From positions 1 to 35,722 of the forward strand of contig JANQNL010000218.1 in the NCBI GenBank assembly GCA_028279585.1: a stretch of 35,722 nucleotides of DNA, given 5' to 3'. The notes under the pieces were generated by a model. It made no database searches and was not told the DNA's origin. It saw nothing but the letters and a program-made list of their open reading frames with translations. Positions 9,101 through 20,300 of the stretch are shown here, in pieces (within the stretch, counting starts at the first letter, position 1; every line of letters begins with the position of its first letter). The position numbers and the translations under genes were made by a program. Source of the stretch: Thermoplasmatota archaeon. Lineage in GTDB: Archaea > Thermoplasmatota > Penumbrarchaeia > JANQNL01.

Positions 9101-10780
9101 GGTTCGGACTTCCAGAACTTCACTCTCGTCGTCAATAATGTCAACGACGATCCTGTCATGACTAAACCTGACGCACCGAACGCTACAGAGGATGTCGAGT
9201 ATACCCTGGACTTGGATGTTACGGACATCGATCCAACAGGGGATACGATCACATGGACCCTTGTATCCAACCAGGATTGGATCAGCATCAATGCATCCAC
9301 TGGTGTGATCACTGGAACTCCAACCAACGACCATGTTGGTGACTGTTGGTTCTTCGTCTCCATCACAGATGGTGTCACAGGTTCAGACTCACACAACTTC
9401 TCTATCTCGGTCATCAACACCAATGATGCACCGACCATAACTACAATTGACATCAACACCACCCTTGAGGATGTCCTCTACGAGGTCGATTACGAAGCAA
9501 CTGATATCGATCCTGCAGGAGAGACACTGACCTGGACCCTCAACTCAAATGCTGGGTGGTTAGAAATCGACACATCCACCGGTGTCCTATCAGGCACACC
9601 ACGCAACGATGATGTCGGGCCCTACTGGGTCAAGGTCACTGTCGATGACGGCCTCGCATCAGATTCAACGAACTTCACCCTGGATGTCGTCAATGTGAAC
9701 GATGCCCCAACATGGGTGTCTACACCGAGCGATCAAGACGTGGACGAAGCACAGATGCTTATCCTGGTCTGTGTCGCAACAGATATCGATGTTGGAGATG
9801 TCATCGAGTATTCCATAAGCTCTGTCCCAGAGACCGACATCGTCATCGACAGCTCCAACGGTGGTCTTGTATGGACCTATGCAGAGGTCGGTGTCTTCAC
9901 GGTCACGATCGAAGCTTCTGATGGGAACGCAACGATCTATCATTCATTCACACTAACCGTCATAGACGACCCACTGATCAACGATACAGATAGGGACCGT
10001 GACAAGGATGGCATACCTGACTGGTGGGAGGACCAGTACGGTCTGGACAAGAACAATGCATCAGATGCTCAAGCAGACCCAGATGGTGACACCATAACCA
10101 ACCTGGACGAGTTCAAGAGAGGCACTGACCCTACCGTGGACGACACACCTCCAGTTACTGATGGTTCGGATGGTGGAGATGGGAACACCACTGATGGAAC
10201 TGACGGTAACACCACTGATGGCACCGATGGAAATGCCACCAATGGAACGGATGGTAACAACACAGATGGTCAGGATGGTGGTTCCTCAAGCAACGACATG
10301 ATGGCCATTTATATGATAATTGGTATCGTAGCGATACTCTTGCTCGTAGCAACAGTCGTCGTTGTGTTCTTCGTCATCAAGAGCAAGGGTGGTAAGGATG
10401 AAGAGCCAGAAGATGAAAAAGGTTCGGAAGAGGAGGAAGAACCAGAGGAGGAGTCTGATAAGGATGCTCAAGAGGACGAGGAGGAGGAACCAGAAGAGGA
10501 GGAAGAGCCCGAGGATGATGCTGAACCTGACGAGGAGGAACCAGAAGATCAGGACGAGCCAGACGAGAAAGAAGAACCGGACGACGATGAACCCACCGAG
10601 GAGCAACCCGAGAAAGAGGAGGTGCCCGAAGATGAAGAGAAGGACACCCATGAGGATGACCTCCAGGATGATCAGACTGAGGATGATCCAAAAAGAAGTG
10701 AGATGATAGTTGTCACAGTGTCCATCAACAAACCTAATATAGCATCCTCCCACATCCCTCTCCATTCGGTGTTCCCATGA
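6122..10780 (+). CDS. Large GLUG/cadherin-like surface protein
   Basis: I chose the ATG at 6122 over an in-frame ATG at 6095 because GGGTG lies 5 bases upstream and the product then begins directly with a signal peptide (MLKVSS...SSFA, 25 residues). The product is 1552 residues. GLUG repeats fill about 38-815, opening with GNPFQISNVTQLQ and closing with CFWDTQTSG...TTAQMKQ...WDF. Five CADG/Ig modules occupy about 816-1282, each with the S-G-T-P-x-N-x-x-V-G pattern. A DKDGIPDWWEDQYGLD block comes at about 1290, then a TDGNTTDG stalk, a helix at about 1394-1418 and an acidic tail to 1523. The last 29 residues are not acidic and may be a frameshift product. The stop overlaps the next ATG by 4 bases. 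It is a paralogue of the two preceding genes; likely surface adhesin or matrix protein. Confidence 0.88.
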   Translation: MLKVSSIAITALLLLSTIFIISSFAEPVDVTPPSIYFAGGNGTVGNPFQISNVTQLQNISANLSAHYIIINDIDARDTKTWNSNTGFTTMGDTGNPFKGSLNGQNYTIENFTIDRGGSSYQGMFGGVAPGASISYVRMVNVSMDAHYYSGALASESYGEIYGCYVHGTYDVDNSGGFFGRVNGGNITDCHFNGTMYGYRVAGMYYIAGDATTSHCTSNGSFYARAMGGFSMFLNDDNVIHNCSAHVNMDDGGIGTLIGGFIGSGAEQYQTMKDCYSTGTIIGRRHVGGFSSGLRGNVTDCYSTCDVTGQQGNVGGFTGSLLSPGNFTRCYSTGKVTSSTSAGGFARYVLGTKTIWIIDCFSTGNVSGDDRVGGFVGDVYDIANVTNCYTTSNITSANEDVGGFIGKLSGSGNITNCWASGSVNGNTDVGGFVGEANNGDIEDCWTTSEVTGSTNVGGFVGKLYNSPYFNRSHSFGNVSGNYYVGGFIGHSEDNIWIEDQRNIRDCTTRSNVTGRHHIGGFAGIVAHKTKVYDSTSYGYIVEKQAGDYAIGGFAGENQGLIESCTSYSTVNGSGDYIAGFVAYNDQGDVYNSTAYGDTIATGDGVFCFGGFVGANLGGRFSGSSCHGDVTAVGDKIGGFAGTNSDIIEASWSSSDVYGVGQSSDTIGGFVGSNDESAANIWSCYSIGDVVTTGNITGGFVGKNNDEANISDCYSWGDVTGNVTVGGFVGNNTDSWINASYSLGSASGLANISGFAANEHGTSMFIDCFWDTQTSGLSSSVNGTGRTTAQMKQHATFTNWDFGAVWGLGETRTYPFLRTMYDMPMIYEQGNQIASEDLFFSIDLDAYLSPYPVVNGQLLWDMATDADAWLSQTQTGVVSGTPGNPEVGVYWVNVTYYDIAGEMDYYNFTLTVENVNDDPVITTENVTEIDEDVHYWVDYEAYDIDPTADIFTWGLITDATAWLSINTTTGNISGTPQNSDVGSYFVNVTLSDGVGGSDFQNFTLVVNNVNDDPVMTKPDAPNATEDVEYTLDLDVTDIDPTGDTITWTLVSNQDWISINASTGVITGTPTNDHVGDCWFFVSITDGVTGSDSHNFSISVINTNDAPTITTIDINTTLEDVLYEVDYEATDIDPAGETLTWTLNSNAGWLEIDTSTGVLSGTPRNDDVGPYWVKVTVDDGLASDSTNFTLDVVNVNDAPTWVSTPSDQDVDEAQMLILVCVATDIDVGDVIEYSISSVPETDIVIDSSNGGLVWTYAEVGVFTVTIEASDGNATIYHSFTLTVIDDPLINDTDRDRDKDGIPDWWEDQYGLDKNNASDAQADPDGDTITNLDEFKRGTDPTVDDTPPVTDGSDGGDGNTTDGTDGNTTDGTDGNATNGTDGNNTDGQDGGSSSNDMMAIYMIIGIVAILLLVATVVVVFFVIKSKGGKDEEPEDEKGSEEEEEPEEESDKDAQEDEEEEPEEEEEPEDDAEPDEEEPEDQDEPDEKEEPDDDEPTEEQPEKEEVPEDEEKDTHEDDLQDDQTEDDPKRSEMIVVTVSINKPNIASSHIPLHSVFP
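10160..10290 (+). repeat. TDG/NTT low-complexity stalk
   Basis: Degenerate tandem coding repeats of Thr-Asp-Gly with interspersed N-T-T, N-A-T and N-G-T sequons sit directly before the membrane helix of the third surface protein. Related TDGG stalks occur in genes 2 (about 5630-5725) and 4 (13303-13410). They are probably flexible glycosylated linkers through the cell envelope. Confidence 0.7.
10733..10743 (+). promoter_or_regulatory. TATA box inside the preceding gene's 3' end
   Basis: CCTAATATAGC has its centre about 39 bases before the ATG at 10777, predicting a start site near 10765 and a short leader holding GGTG (10768-10771). It lies inside the non-acidic C-terminal extension of the preceding frame. 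Confidence 0.4.
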
Positions 10781-13700
10781 GATACATGGCCTTCATGGCA
10801 TCGGTATTGCTCATAATAACCATTTTAGCACTATTGCTACCGACATCGACCAATGCGGCGGTCATTCTCTCCGACCCATCCTACACCATAACCGGAGAGG
10901 ACATCGACAGCCAGCACTTTGGTCATTCCATGGCGGTAGGGGACGTCAACGGCGACGGCCATGACGACCTTCTTATTGGCGCCCCAGAGGATGACACGGC
11001 TACGAACGGTCGAAAAGGGTCTGCATATCTGTTCATGGGCACACTCAGTGGTCTCTCCACCACATACAGCTGGAGTTCACAAGGCGATGCTATTGACGAT
11101 TCCCATTATGGTGTTAGCGTTGCCTGTGCAGGGGATGTCAACAATGACGGTTACGACGACATGCTCGTTGGTGCATGTGAACAGGAGCTTGGCGGGGATT
11201 CCTACGTCGGGAAGGTGTTCCTTTATCTAGGAAGCCCATCGGGTCTTTCTGGCACTCCTAACTGGACATCCAGGGGTGACATGGAGGACTTTGCATATTT
11301 CGGATGTAGCGTAGCAGGTGCCGGAGATGTGAACGATGATGGTTACGATGATGTCATCATTGGAGCCTGCAGACAGAGCGTTGGCGGAGATAGCAATCGT
11401 GGGAAGGCTTTTCTGTATATGGGGATACCCGGCACCGTCGGGCTCACCTCGACCTATGCATGGAACATCACTGGCAATGGGGATGATGAAGAGGAGTATA
11501 CTGGCGGGTCCGTAGCAGGCATCGGTGATGTCAACAACGACGGCAAGGACGATGTGGCCGTGGGTTGTTCAAGGTTCCACAATGGTAAGCCTGGTAACAT
11601 CGCTATGAAGGGAAAGGTCCGTGTATATCTTGGGACAGGTATTGGCCTAGAACAACAGGAATATTGGAACATCACAGGTGGAGCGAACGAGGTCCTCGGC
11701 CACACGATCGCACATGTGGACATTGATGGCAACGGATACGACGATATCGTCCTTGGAGCACCGGAGTATAACGGTGGCAACGACAATGAAGGGATAGTGT
11801 ACGTCTTTAATAGTTCAGGTACCGGTATCTCCGCGACACCATACCAAACCATTACCGGGACCAATAACGGCAACGATTATTTTGGATGCTCCATCTCTGT
11901 AGGGGATGTCAACCTCGACGGTAGGGACGATCTGTTAGTAGGAGAGTATAACAATCAAACCGCTTACCTGTTCTTCGGAAACGGTTCACACTTCTCAATG
12001 GCCACCCGTGAAAGGTTAAATATGGCTATGGGGAGCCGGTTCGGCATCCACTGCGAAATACTCCATCATCTTGACGGCGCAGCGACCCAACTTGCCATTG
12101 CCAACGAGACCGGTAGGACCGACTACGGTCAAGTGCTGCTGTTCGACATGAACCCTTCGTTCAAACCATGGCCCGTGCAATATCTAGCCATATCACAAGG
12201 ACCTCCCGGGATCACCCTAACTTGGACACCGAACAACGTCGGCAGCGTGACCTATTCAATTTATAGGTCCATGTCCACAGGGTTCCACGTCGAGCCTGCT
12301 TTCTTCACCAATGTAACCTTGAACTCAGGCACATGGACCGACAGCGACGTCATCAACGGGAAGTACTACTTCTACAGGATCACGGAGTGGAAGAGTGCTG
12401 TGGAAGGTACCAAGTCAGCAGAGGTCAGCATACATTACACCTACGTTACGAACCTTCGGCCTACGTTCCTCGAGGACTGCACGCCTGATAACGGGACCAC
12501 AGGCGATCCTTTTACTTTCAACATCGAGATATCGGATGCAACTGGCTTGTTCGGGGTATATCTAGAATACAACTATGAGGGAGAACCAGTCCACAATATG
12601 AGCATGAATGAAGGCCTATCAGGAGAGTGGTCCTACACACTCCAGCTCAACCATACGACATCGGACCTTCATTACTGCATCACTGCAAATGATACCTCCG
12701 GTCTTTGGAACACAACCCAGAGCAAGGTCATCTCCATCACGGACAATGACCTACCTGTGATCCTGTCCGACGAAAGCGACGATGCTGCTACAACAGGGGA
12801 CAAATACAACTTCTCGATAAGGGCCACCGATAATATCGGCATCACTGGCTGCGTCCTAGAGCACTGGATCGGTAGCGGAGCCCACACCAACTCCACACTT
12901 ACAGCGAATGGACAGTACTACAACCATTCCATCTCGATATCACACGCTCTGGACCAGCTGCACTACATCTTCAAGTTCGAGGATATGGAGGGGTCCAACT
13001 CTACCCTTCCAAAGATCATCGACATCATGGACAATGACGCCCCTGTCGCTATTGCCGGCGCTGACATCTTGTGTAAAGTGAACGACTCGGTAAGCTTCAA
13101 CGGCTCCAGTTCAACGGACAACATAGCGATAGTCAACTACACATGGAAGGTCTCTGACGGAGCAGATGACATCCTCCACTTTGGAGCGAGCATCGAGCTC
13201 CTATGCAGCACGGCAGGTAATTATACCGTCACACTCACCGTCAGCGATGGTGCAGGTCTTGAGGACTCTGCCCAGTTCCTATTGGAAGTGGAAGCGAGTG
13301 TGTCAGATGGCACAGATGGGAACGATACCGATGGTGGATCGGGCACGGACGGAAACGGGACGGATGGTGGAACAGGCACGGACGTAAATGGCACCGATGG
13401 TGGGTCCACCAACCTCACCGACACCGACCACGACGGCCTGCCGGACCAGTGGGAGATGTCATACTTCAAAAACCTTGATCAGGGCGCTGACGACGACCCA
13501 GATGATGATGGTGTCAGCAATCTGCAGGAGTACATCAACAGTACAGATCCAACGGTCTCCAATTCCGGTGCGGGCAGTGGATCACGGCATAGACCTTGGC
13601 ATATAAGCATCTACAATATTTGGACCTGGATCGAAGCCAGCGTGTTAGTGATATCTGTCATCTCCATCATCATCACTGCGATCATCATCAGAAGAAGAAG

Positions 13701-14196
13701 GAAACGTGTGTTCGATCATCTGAAAGAGGCGGAGAACGTCTGCTCAGACACCAATCTCACTGAAGATGCTAAGCTCGAACGGCTCAACAAGCTGAAGTGG
13801 GATGCCGAGAACCAGTATCGTAAGAAAAAGATCGACGACACTCACTATCTTATAGTGGACCAGAAGCTCAATGAACGTATAAACTCGATCAAGGAAAAGG
13901 ATCCGAAGCATGTGTCCACCGGAACCGCGGAACCGATAGTTCCCGAGATCGTTACGACCGGAGTGAGCGAGCAGACACACGCTGATGATAAGCTACCACC
14001 CATTCAGGACGGTGATGTGGAGCCCATCGATGGGCCAGAAACTGGAGAGCTTGAGGAAGGTCTAGACACGGCGGATGAACTCAAAGGAGATGATCAATTA
14101 AGTCTACCGGCCGGTCCTGATGAGAATCTGCTAGATATTGAGGGATTAGGAGAGGACGATCCGATAGAGGAAATTGATCCAGACATGGACGAGTAA
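10777..14196 (+). CDS. Integrin-alpha-like FG-GAP surface protein
   Basis: The product is 1139 residues; its ATG overlaps the previous stop (ATGA), with GGTG 5 bases upstream. A signal peptide covers about 1-28. Residues 31-455 are an FG-GAP beta-propeller. Six blades carry calcium-loop motifs (VGDVNGDGHDDLLIGAP, AGDVNNDGYDDMLVGA, AGDVNDDGYDDVIIGA, IGDVNNDGKDDVAVG, HVDIDGNGYDDIVLGAP, VGDVNLDGRDDLLVG), and a degenerate seventh follows. Next come an FN3 domain (about 460-557), two Ig-like domains, a PKD domain (756-842), a TDG stalk, a DTDHDGLPDQWE block and a helix at about 949-971. The cytoplasmic part (about 170 residues) differs from its neighbours: RRRRKR, a charged helical stretch around LERLNKLKWDAENQYRKKK, then a milder acidic end. 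Likely role: calcium-dependent adhesion or ligand binding. The propeller call is firm; the function is inferred. Confidence 0.9.
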   Translation: MRYMAFMASVLLIITILALLLPTSTNAAVILSDPSYTITGEDIDSQHFGHSMAVGDVNGDGHDDLLIGAPEDDTATNGRKGSAYLFMGTLSGLSTTYSWSSQGDAIDDSHYGVSVACAGDVNNDGYDDMLVGACEQELGGDSYVGKVFLYLGSPSGLSGTPNWTSRGDMEDFAYFGCSVAGAGDVNDDGYDDVIIGACRQSVGGDSNRGKAFLYMGIPGTVGLTSTYAWNITGNGDDEEEYTGGSVAGIGDVNNDGKDDVAVGCSRFHNGKPGNIAMKGKVRVYLGTGIGLEQQEYWNITGGANEVLGHTIAHVDIDGNGYDDIVLGAPEYNGGNDNEGIVYVFNSSGTGISATPYQTITGTNNGNDYFGCSISVGDVNLDGRDDLLVGEYNNQTAYLFFGNGSHFSMATRERLNMAMGSRFGIHCEILHHLDGAATQLAIANETGRTDYGQVLLFDMNPSFKPWPVQYLAISQGPPGITLTWTPNNVGSVTYSIYRSMSTGFHVEPAFFTNVTLNSGTWTDSDVINGKYYFYRITEWKSAVEGTKSAEVSIHYTYVTNLRPTFLEDCTPDNGTTGDPFTFNIEISDATGLFGVYLEYNYEGEPVHNMSMNEGLSGEWSYTLQLNHTTSDLHYCITANDTSGLWNTTQSKVISITDNDLPVILSDESDDAATTGDKYNFSIRATDNIGITGCVLEHWIGSGAHTNSTLTANGQYYNHSISISHALDQLHYIFKFEDMEGSNSTLPKIIDIMDNDAPVAIAGADILCKVNDSVSFNGSSSTDNIAIVNYTWKVSDGADDILHFGASIELLCSTAGNYTVTLTVSDGAGLEDSAQFLLEVEASVSDGTDGNDTDGGSGTDGNGTDGGTGTDVNGTDGGSTNLTDTDHDGLPDQWEMSYFKNLDQGADDDPDDDGVSNLQEYINSTDPTVSNSGAGSGSRHRPWHISIYNIWTWIEASVLVISVISIIITAIIIRRRRKRVFDHLKEAENVCSDTNLTEDAKLERLNKLKWDAENQYRKKKIDDTHYLIVDQKLNERINSIKEKDPKHVSTGTAEPIVPEIVTTGVSEQTHADDKLPPIQDGDVEPIDGPETGELEEGLDTADELKGDDQLSLPAGPDENLLDIEGLGEDDPIEEIDPDMDE

Positions 14197-14364
14197 GGGA
14201 CAGTGACGAAGGTCAAAGGCAAAACAATTTAGATCGGCCCGATCCTCAATAACAGGAATGGCAATTCGACCCACAATATATGTCCATTCAGGAAACATTA
14301 TGCTCATTGCGACTTAGTATGATATAAGTAGGAGCAGCTCCATCTAATGGGCCGGGGTATATTG
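14197..14364. other. Intergenic promoter region
   Basis: This is the longest gap among the surface genes. It holds two TATA-like stretches (ACAATATATG near 14273-14282 and TATGATATAAG at 14318-14328) and a 13-base palindrome, GATCGGCCCGATC, at 14232-14244. The downstream TATA predicts a start site near 14348-14352. The palindrome could be a regulator site or a small hairpin ending the upstream transcript; neither is proven. Confidence 0.4.
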
Positions 14365-17300
14365 ATGTTCCAGCCCAAGCCATGGATGTTGAAGACTGCT
14401 TTTGCAGTATTGATCGTAGGATTTCTCATGTTCTCTGGATGTATTACATACATAGATCCAGATAACTTCGAAGCGCCCGGTGAGGCAGTATCTGGTAACC
14501 AGTTCCAGATAGTCATCGAGATGTCGAACAATGAGCACAATCAAGGTATAAACTCCGATGGTGACATGCATATTTATCTACAGCTTCCAGACCACTGGGT
14601 GGTTAACAGCATTGGCGCGACATACACAATGGATACTACTGGGGATGGAGTCCAAGATTACACAAACACAGTGACTCCAGCATACAGCGGGGCTGTTTCT
14701 AGTCTTGTTGATGCCGAGGATGATCATACCGTGTGGGGCTACCAACAGTACAACAATGTAGACTCATACTCTGGAACAGCCAAAGTGACCTTCCTGGTAA
14801 CACCATATGGTGATTCAGGTACATACTACATAAAATGGGCTGCCGGGACAGAATATGATGGGTTCTGGATTGCTGGAGACAATGTGATGACACCGGATTA
14901 CATGGTCCAACCATACAGCTTCGATCAGATACCGACTACTGATGAGAAGCATTGCCGCGCCATAAACCTTCATCAACTGAACTTCCAGACCATGAGCTTT
15001 GGTACTGGTCGTCATACAGCAACCGTTACAACACCCTACTGGATGAACGTCACTATCCCTGCAAGGGCCCGGATACTGAGCGCTGAAGTGGATATCGTTG
15101 AGGTCACGGGACAGACTGCGACCGATGTCAACATCACCATAGGTTCAACGTCCTTGGTAAATCCAGGTGACCTTGCTGGAACATGGAACGCGGACCTGGA
15201 AGCTATGATCAAAGCATACCTGCTAACGACGGTCACCACAGGTGGGACCATCAAGATCCCGATCCTGGTGAACTGCACCAATGATCCGACACAGGTCGAG
15301 ATCACGAACCTCAACGTCGAATATAAGCGACACTTCGATGTCCAGGTGGAGAACTCCAACCCTGGACTCTTCACTGGCGAGACACTCAAGCTCAATGCTA
15401 CAGCATATGAAGCTAACGGGACACAATACACCAACACCAATACCACGTATGTCACAGTGGACATACTTGCCAACGGTCAGACGGTCGTTAACAATGCGAC
15501 CATGAACTGGAACGGGGCTGGAACTAACTGGACCTATACCTACGCTATAGATCACACAGTGCCTTCTGGGTCACTCTTGGCGATCGTCAAGATCATGGAT
15601 AACAACGGTCTTGTCAACTTCAACTACACTTGGTATGACCATGTGAAGCTGCTCAACAATGTAACGGTCAACACCGGGACTATCTATGAGTACGGGACCG
15701 TGATAGCTCCTTATGCATCCTCTAATGCATTCAGGAACATGAACTGGATCTGGGGTCCGGGTTCCCATCTATATGTTGTTGGGAACCTATCAATGTCGAC
15801 AGTAACAGGAAGTTCAGATGGAATGTTCCTGCTACCTATAGACATTGACGATGGAAGGTTGTTCGTTGAGAACTCAACGCTACCAACACTTGGTGCTGTG
15901 GATATGGACTATGGTATCTTCATCACAAGAGAGACACCTGTTACTTTCTATAGGCAGGTTGTAGGAATAGCTTCCACATTGAAGATGTATGACGGAGATA
16001 TAGACTTCATTAAACCACTGGCCGATGTCAACTTCGGAGCAGGTAGGATCTGGTTATTTGGTTGTGATGTCAGAGTGTTGAGGAATGAAACGGTAATATT
16101 CTCCGATGCGGAGGGTACATTGTTCGCAAACAACAATGGGGACATCATGTTCGAGGACAATACAATTCTCGGGGCTGGAGATTACTTGCTCTATCTGAAC
16201 CTTGTTGATGTCCACTTCGTAGACAACTTCGTCTATTGGAATACACCATTTGCAACGATAGTTCATGTGACCGGCACTACTCACCCAACACCTTTGAACA
16301 TAACAGGGAACACTGTTGAGGGAACAAATATCTTCTTTGATGCCGAGCGTACTCCTGTTGGTTCCATCATCAAAGATAACATCGTAACGGAAATGAACAC
16401 AGCGTTCAACATAGATGATGCAAGAGGAACGAACATCACTCACAACTATGTTGAAGCAGCAAACTTTGCAGTAGTAATCCAAAACAATGCTAACTGGATA
16501 AACATGACCGATAACAAGTTCACAGCAGGCACCCCCGTGGTCATCAATACGGCTGGAACTAACATGCTGGTCAAAAACAACTCTTTCTCGGGCAACATCA
16601 TTGACAATGCAGGGGCCACTTTCGATCATAACTACTACTCGAACTATGGAGGATATGGCACGAGCTCAACACCATACAAGGTGATCTGGGGAACGACGTA
16701 TTACGAGGGAGGAAATCCAACATATACCGTTGGTGGAACTGCAGGCAGCGTGGATACATATCCTCTTACCTGTATAATGGTCGATGGTAACTCATACGCT
16801 ACAATACAAGCAGCAGTTGATGCATCAAGCGCTGGTGACACGATCGTCATCCCGAACGGAACGTTCACCGAGAACGTCCTCATCGGCCCAGGCCATGGTA
16901 ACCACAATCTTGACCTGATCGGACAGGGGAACAGTACCATAGTCAAGCCAACAGGTATGCCGAACTATGCGTTCACCATCACAGGTACTCCAACTCAGCG
17001 ATATGTGAACATGACGGACTTCAAGATCGAGACCAGTAACGGCGTGAGGTATGTGGGGGACCTGGATGGAGGTCTGCTCACCAGGATCAACTTCGAAGGG
17101 TGCAACTATAATGTGATGCTCGAAGGTGCTGAGAACGTAACGGTCAACGAGTCCATAATGATCAGTCAGGCTGACGCTATCAGAACCACCAGTGGATGTA
17201 ACAATATCACCATCAAGGACAATCTGATCATAGGTGGAACCTCTCTTTACCTGGATGGAGCTGGTGCTCCACAGATCGTAGATAACACACATGTTCATAA

Positions 17301-20300
17301 CAACACGATGATCAACTCCAGATGGGAGACCTTGGACACTATCTACCGGTCAGTGTTCGCAGATAACTATGTATCAGTCCTTGGATGGACAGGTTTTGGA
17401 CAGCAACAGGTCATGTATATGACAGCTTCGAGAGATAATGTGTTCTGGCGGAATACCTTCTCTAACAATCAGAACTATGACTCGATGCGTTTACAGTTCT
17501 GTAATGACATTATACTTGCATACAACGACCAATTAGCTGGAGAAAACCAGTATTTCATTCAACAGTCGGACGGAATCAAGGTCCATAACAGCACAACAAC
17601 CGGTGGGACAGATGCGGTCTTCCTCATTCAGAACTCCGACGACTTCGAAGCCAAGAACAACAACGTGACCATTATGGAGGACATGTTCAATGTCCAGAAC
17701 TCTAACAATGGGATCTATCACGATAACAGCGCAAATGGAGCTGATGTTGGTATCAATTTCAATAATGCCGATAACAACGAGATAGCTCGCCTGGATGTTA
17801 GAAACCTTGACAGTTATGGGATCTTCTTGGATGGATCCACTGGAAATACTGTCCACAACTGCACGATCATCAATGCCAGTGACGGGATCGTCCTTGAGTG
17901 GGGAACGAATTGGATCATTGACAATGAGATCTCACACTGTGAAGATGGTATCTTTGATATCGGAAATCCTGTTCAGGTTAATATCATCAGTAATCATATC
18001 CATAACAACACGGGCGCTGGTATATCTCTGCAGAGTGCGGCGAACACCGACATCAGACTGAACGAGATCTACTGGAACATGGACAGTGGCATCTACATCG
18101 ATGGTAGGGATGGAGCTTGGATAACCAACAATACGATCAACTTCAACAACCCCGAGGGTATATTTGTCGATGGTAGCGACAGCTTGTTCTTCAGCAACAA
18201 CACATGCAACAGGAACTATGCAGCTGGTACCTTAGTACAAGGATCCAATGACGTCTGGGCAAAGGATTGTGTATTCAACCATAACGGCCAGTTCGGTCTT
18301 GTTGGAGACCAGTCGACCTATCTTGTCGCCTACAGGAGCAGAGCAGATAGCAACGGATACATGATGGAAGGTGCTGGATTTGCTTGGTCCATGTGTCAGT
18401 TCGGTGTTCCATACTTCGCAACTGCGAACAACAACAATGGTTCATCATACTACTTTGGAGATTGTAACATCGTAGCGGCCGTATACAGCGAGAGCCACAA
18501 CCCGACCAAGCACGGAGTTGTGTTCGATAACACACAGAACGGTCAGCTGTTCGAAATGAACATGACCCGTGGTGGTGTGTTCATGATCGGCGACCAGCTT
18601 TCAGAATGGAACTTGCAGGTCGATCCGACCGTGTTCCTTAATGGAAAGCGCGTCTACCATTACTTCCAGGACGCTGACATGCAAGTCCCATCCGATGCAG
18701 GACAGGTCATCCTCGCAAACTGCACCAACATGACCATTGGTCACCTTGACCTCGACGATGTTTCCGTCGGTGTCCAGATGGGATTCTCCGATAACAACTC
18801 GGTCAACGATTCAGCTATTGATGAGGCCATGTATGGAGTATATCTCTACTGCAGCTGGTTCAACGACATCAGGGACAACACCTTCGATGGAACAAGTATT
18901 GTCAGGACCGAGTCTACAGGTATCCACCTGTGGAGGTCGTACAACAACACCATCATCAACAACATGGTGGAGTTCCACGAGAAGGGATTGTACTTCAACT
19001 ATACCAGCAACAACACGGCTTACAACAACTACTTCGACAACGTGATGAACGCTGATGTGAACAACACCAACGACACCTGGGACATGGGAGCCATCGTACC
19101 AGGAACCTCCATCATCGGAGGTCCGAACATGGGTGGCAACTACTGGTCCGACTACATGGGAGCCGATACCGATGGAGATTGGATAGGCGACACCATAGTC
19201 CCACACGGACCGGGAGATAACTATCCACTGGCATACGATACGATCCCACCAGTATTAGCAGACCTCACAATGGGCAATCCGACAACAGGAGACCAGTTCG
19301 CCTTCAATGCTACTGCCAGCGATGACAGGGGTGTTGTCAGGGTCTATGTTGAGTATTGGTTCAACTCTGGACCACACACACAGCTCGACCTGGTCCTCCA
19401 GTCTGGTATCACCTACGCAGCATCAATATCCATACCATCGGATCAGACAGGGTATCTCAACTATACCATATGGGCAGAGGATGCAAGGAACTCCATCAAC
19501 ACAAGCGAGAAGTCGCTCCTTGTGATCGACAACGATATGCCTTGGGTCGTCTCCGTAGTAGCACCTTCATCGGTCAATGTCGCAGAGGACATAGTCATCA
19601 CAGCAACGCTCGATGACAACATCGATGTGGACTCCGCCGACCTGTTCTACCTGTTACCTGGAGCAACACAGACCACCACACCTATGACCTTCAGTGGAGG
19701 AACCTGGACTATAACCGTTCCAGGCCACAACCTGGCTGGTCAGATGGACTTCACTGTCCAGTTCGACGACCTTGCAGGTAATCCGAACCAGTCTGCGCAG
19801 TACCAGATAGATATCCTGGACAACATCGCACCGAACGTGACCATCGACGCACCGCTCGATGCTGCTCTGCTCACAGGAACAGAGACCATCACCGTGGATG
19901 CGTTGGATGGAGAAGGAGACCTCGATTGGGTCGCTGTTTGGGTTGGAACAACAGAGCTCTACAACGGAACCCCGACCGCGAACCCGTTCGGCACCAACTG
20001 GGACACAACAACCGTTGCAGATGGCACTCATACCATCAAGGCGATCACTGCGGATGAGGCAGGGAACCTTGCCATGGACGTGATCCAGGTGACCGTTGAC
20101 AACACAGCGCCTGTGGCTGAAGCTGGTCCAGACCAGGATGTATCAGCAGGAACAGAGGTCACATTCGCAGGTAACGGTTCCACAGACGCTGGACCTATCC
20201 AGAGCTACACCTGGACCTTTGAGTACGATGGTGCAACGCAGACCCTCACTGGAGTCTCACCAACGTTCACCTTCGACATAGTCGGTGTATATGTGGTCGA

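Noticed and set aside
4250..9965. Transferred segment suggested by lower G+C in genes 1-2 than in late gene 3
   Set aside because: Sample lines differ only mildly (26/60 at 4921-4980, 32/60 at 9481-9540) and the domain architecture is the same, so variation in repeat-rich genes explains it well enough.
10160..10290. CRISPR-like or mobile repeat
   Set aside because: The repeat is in frame, with a variable three-residue period and no spacers; it is a coding low-complexity stalk.
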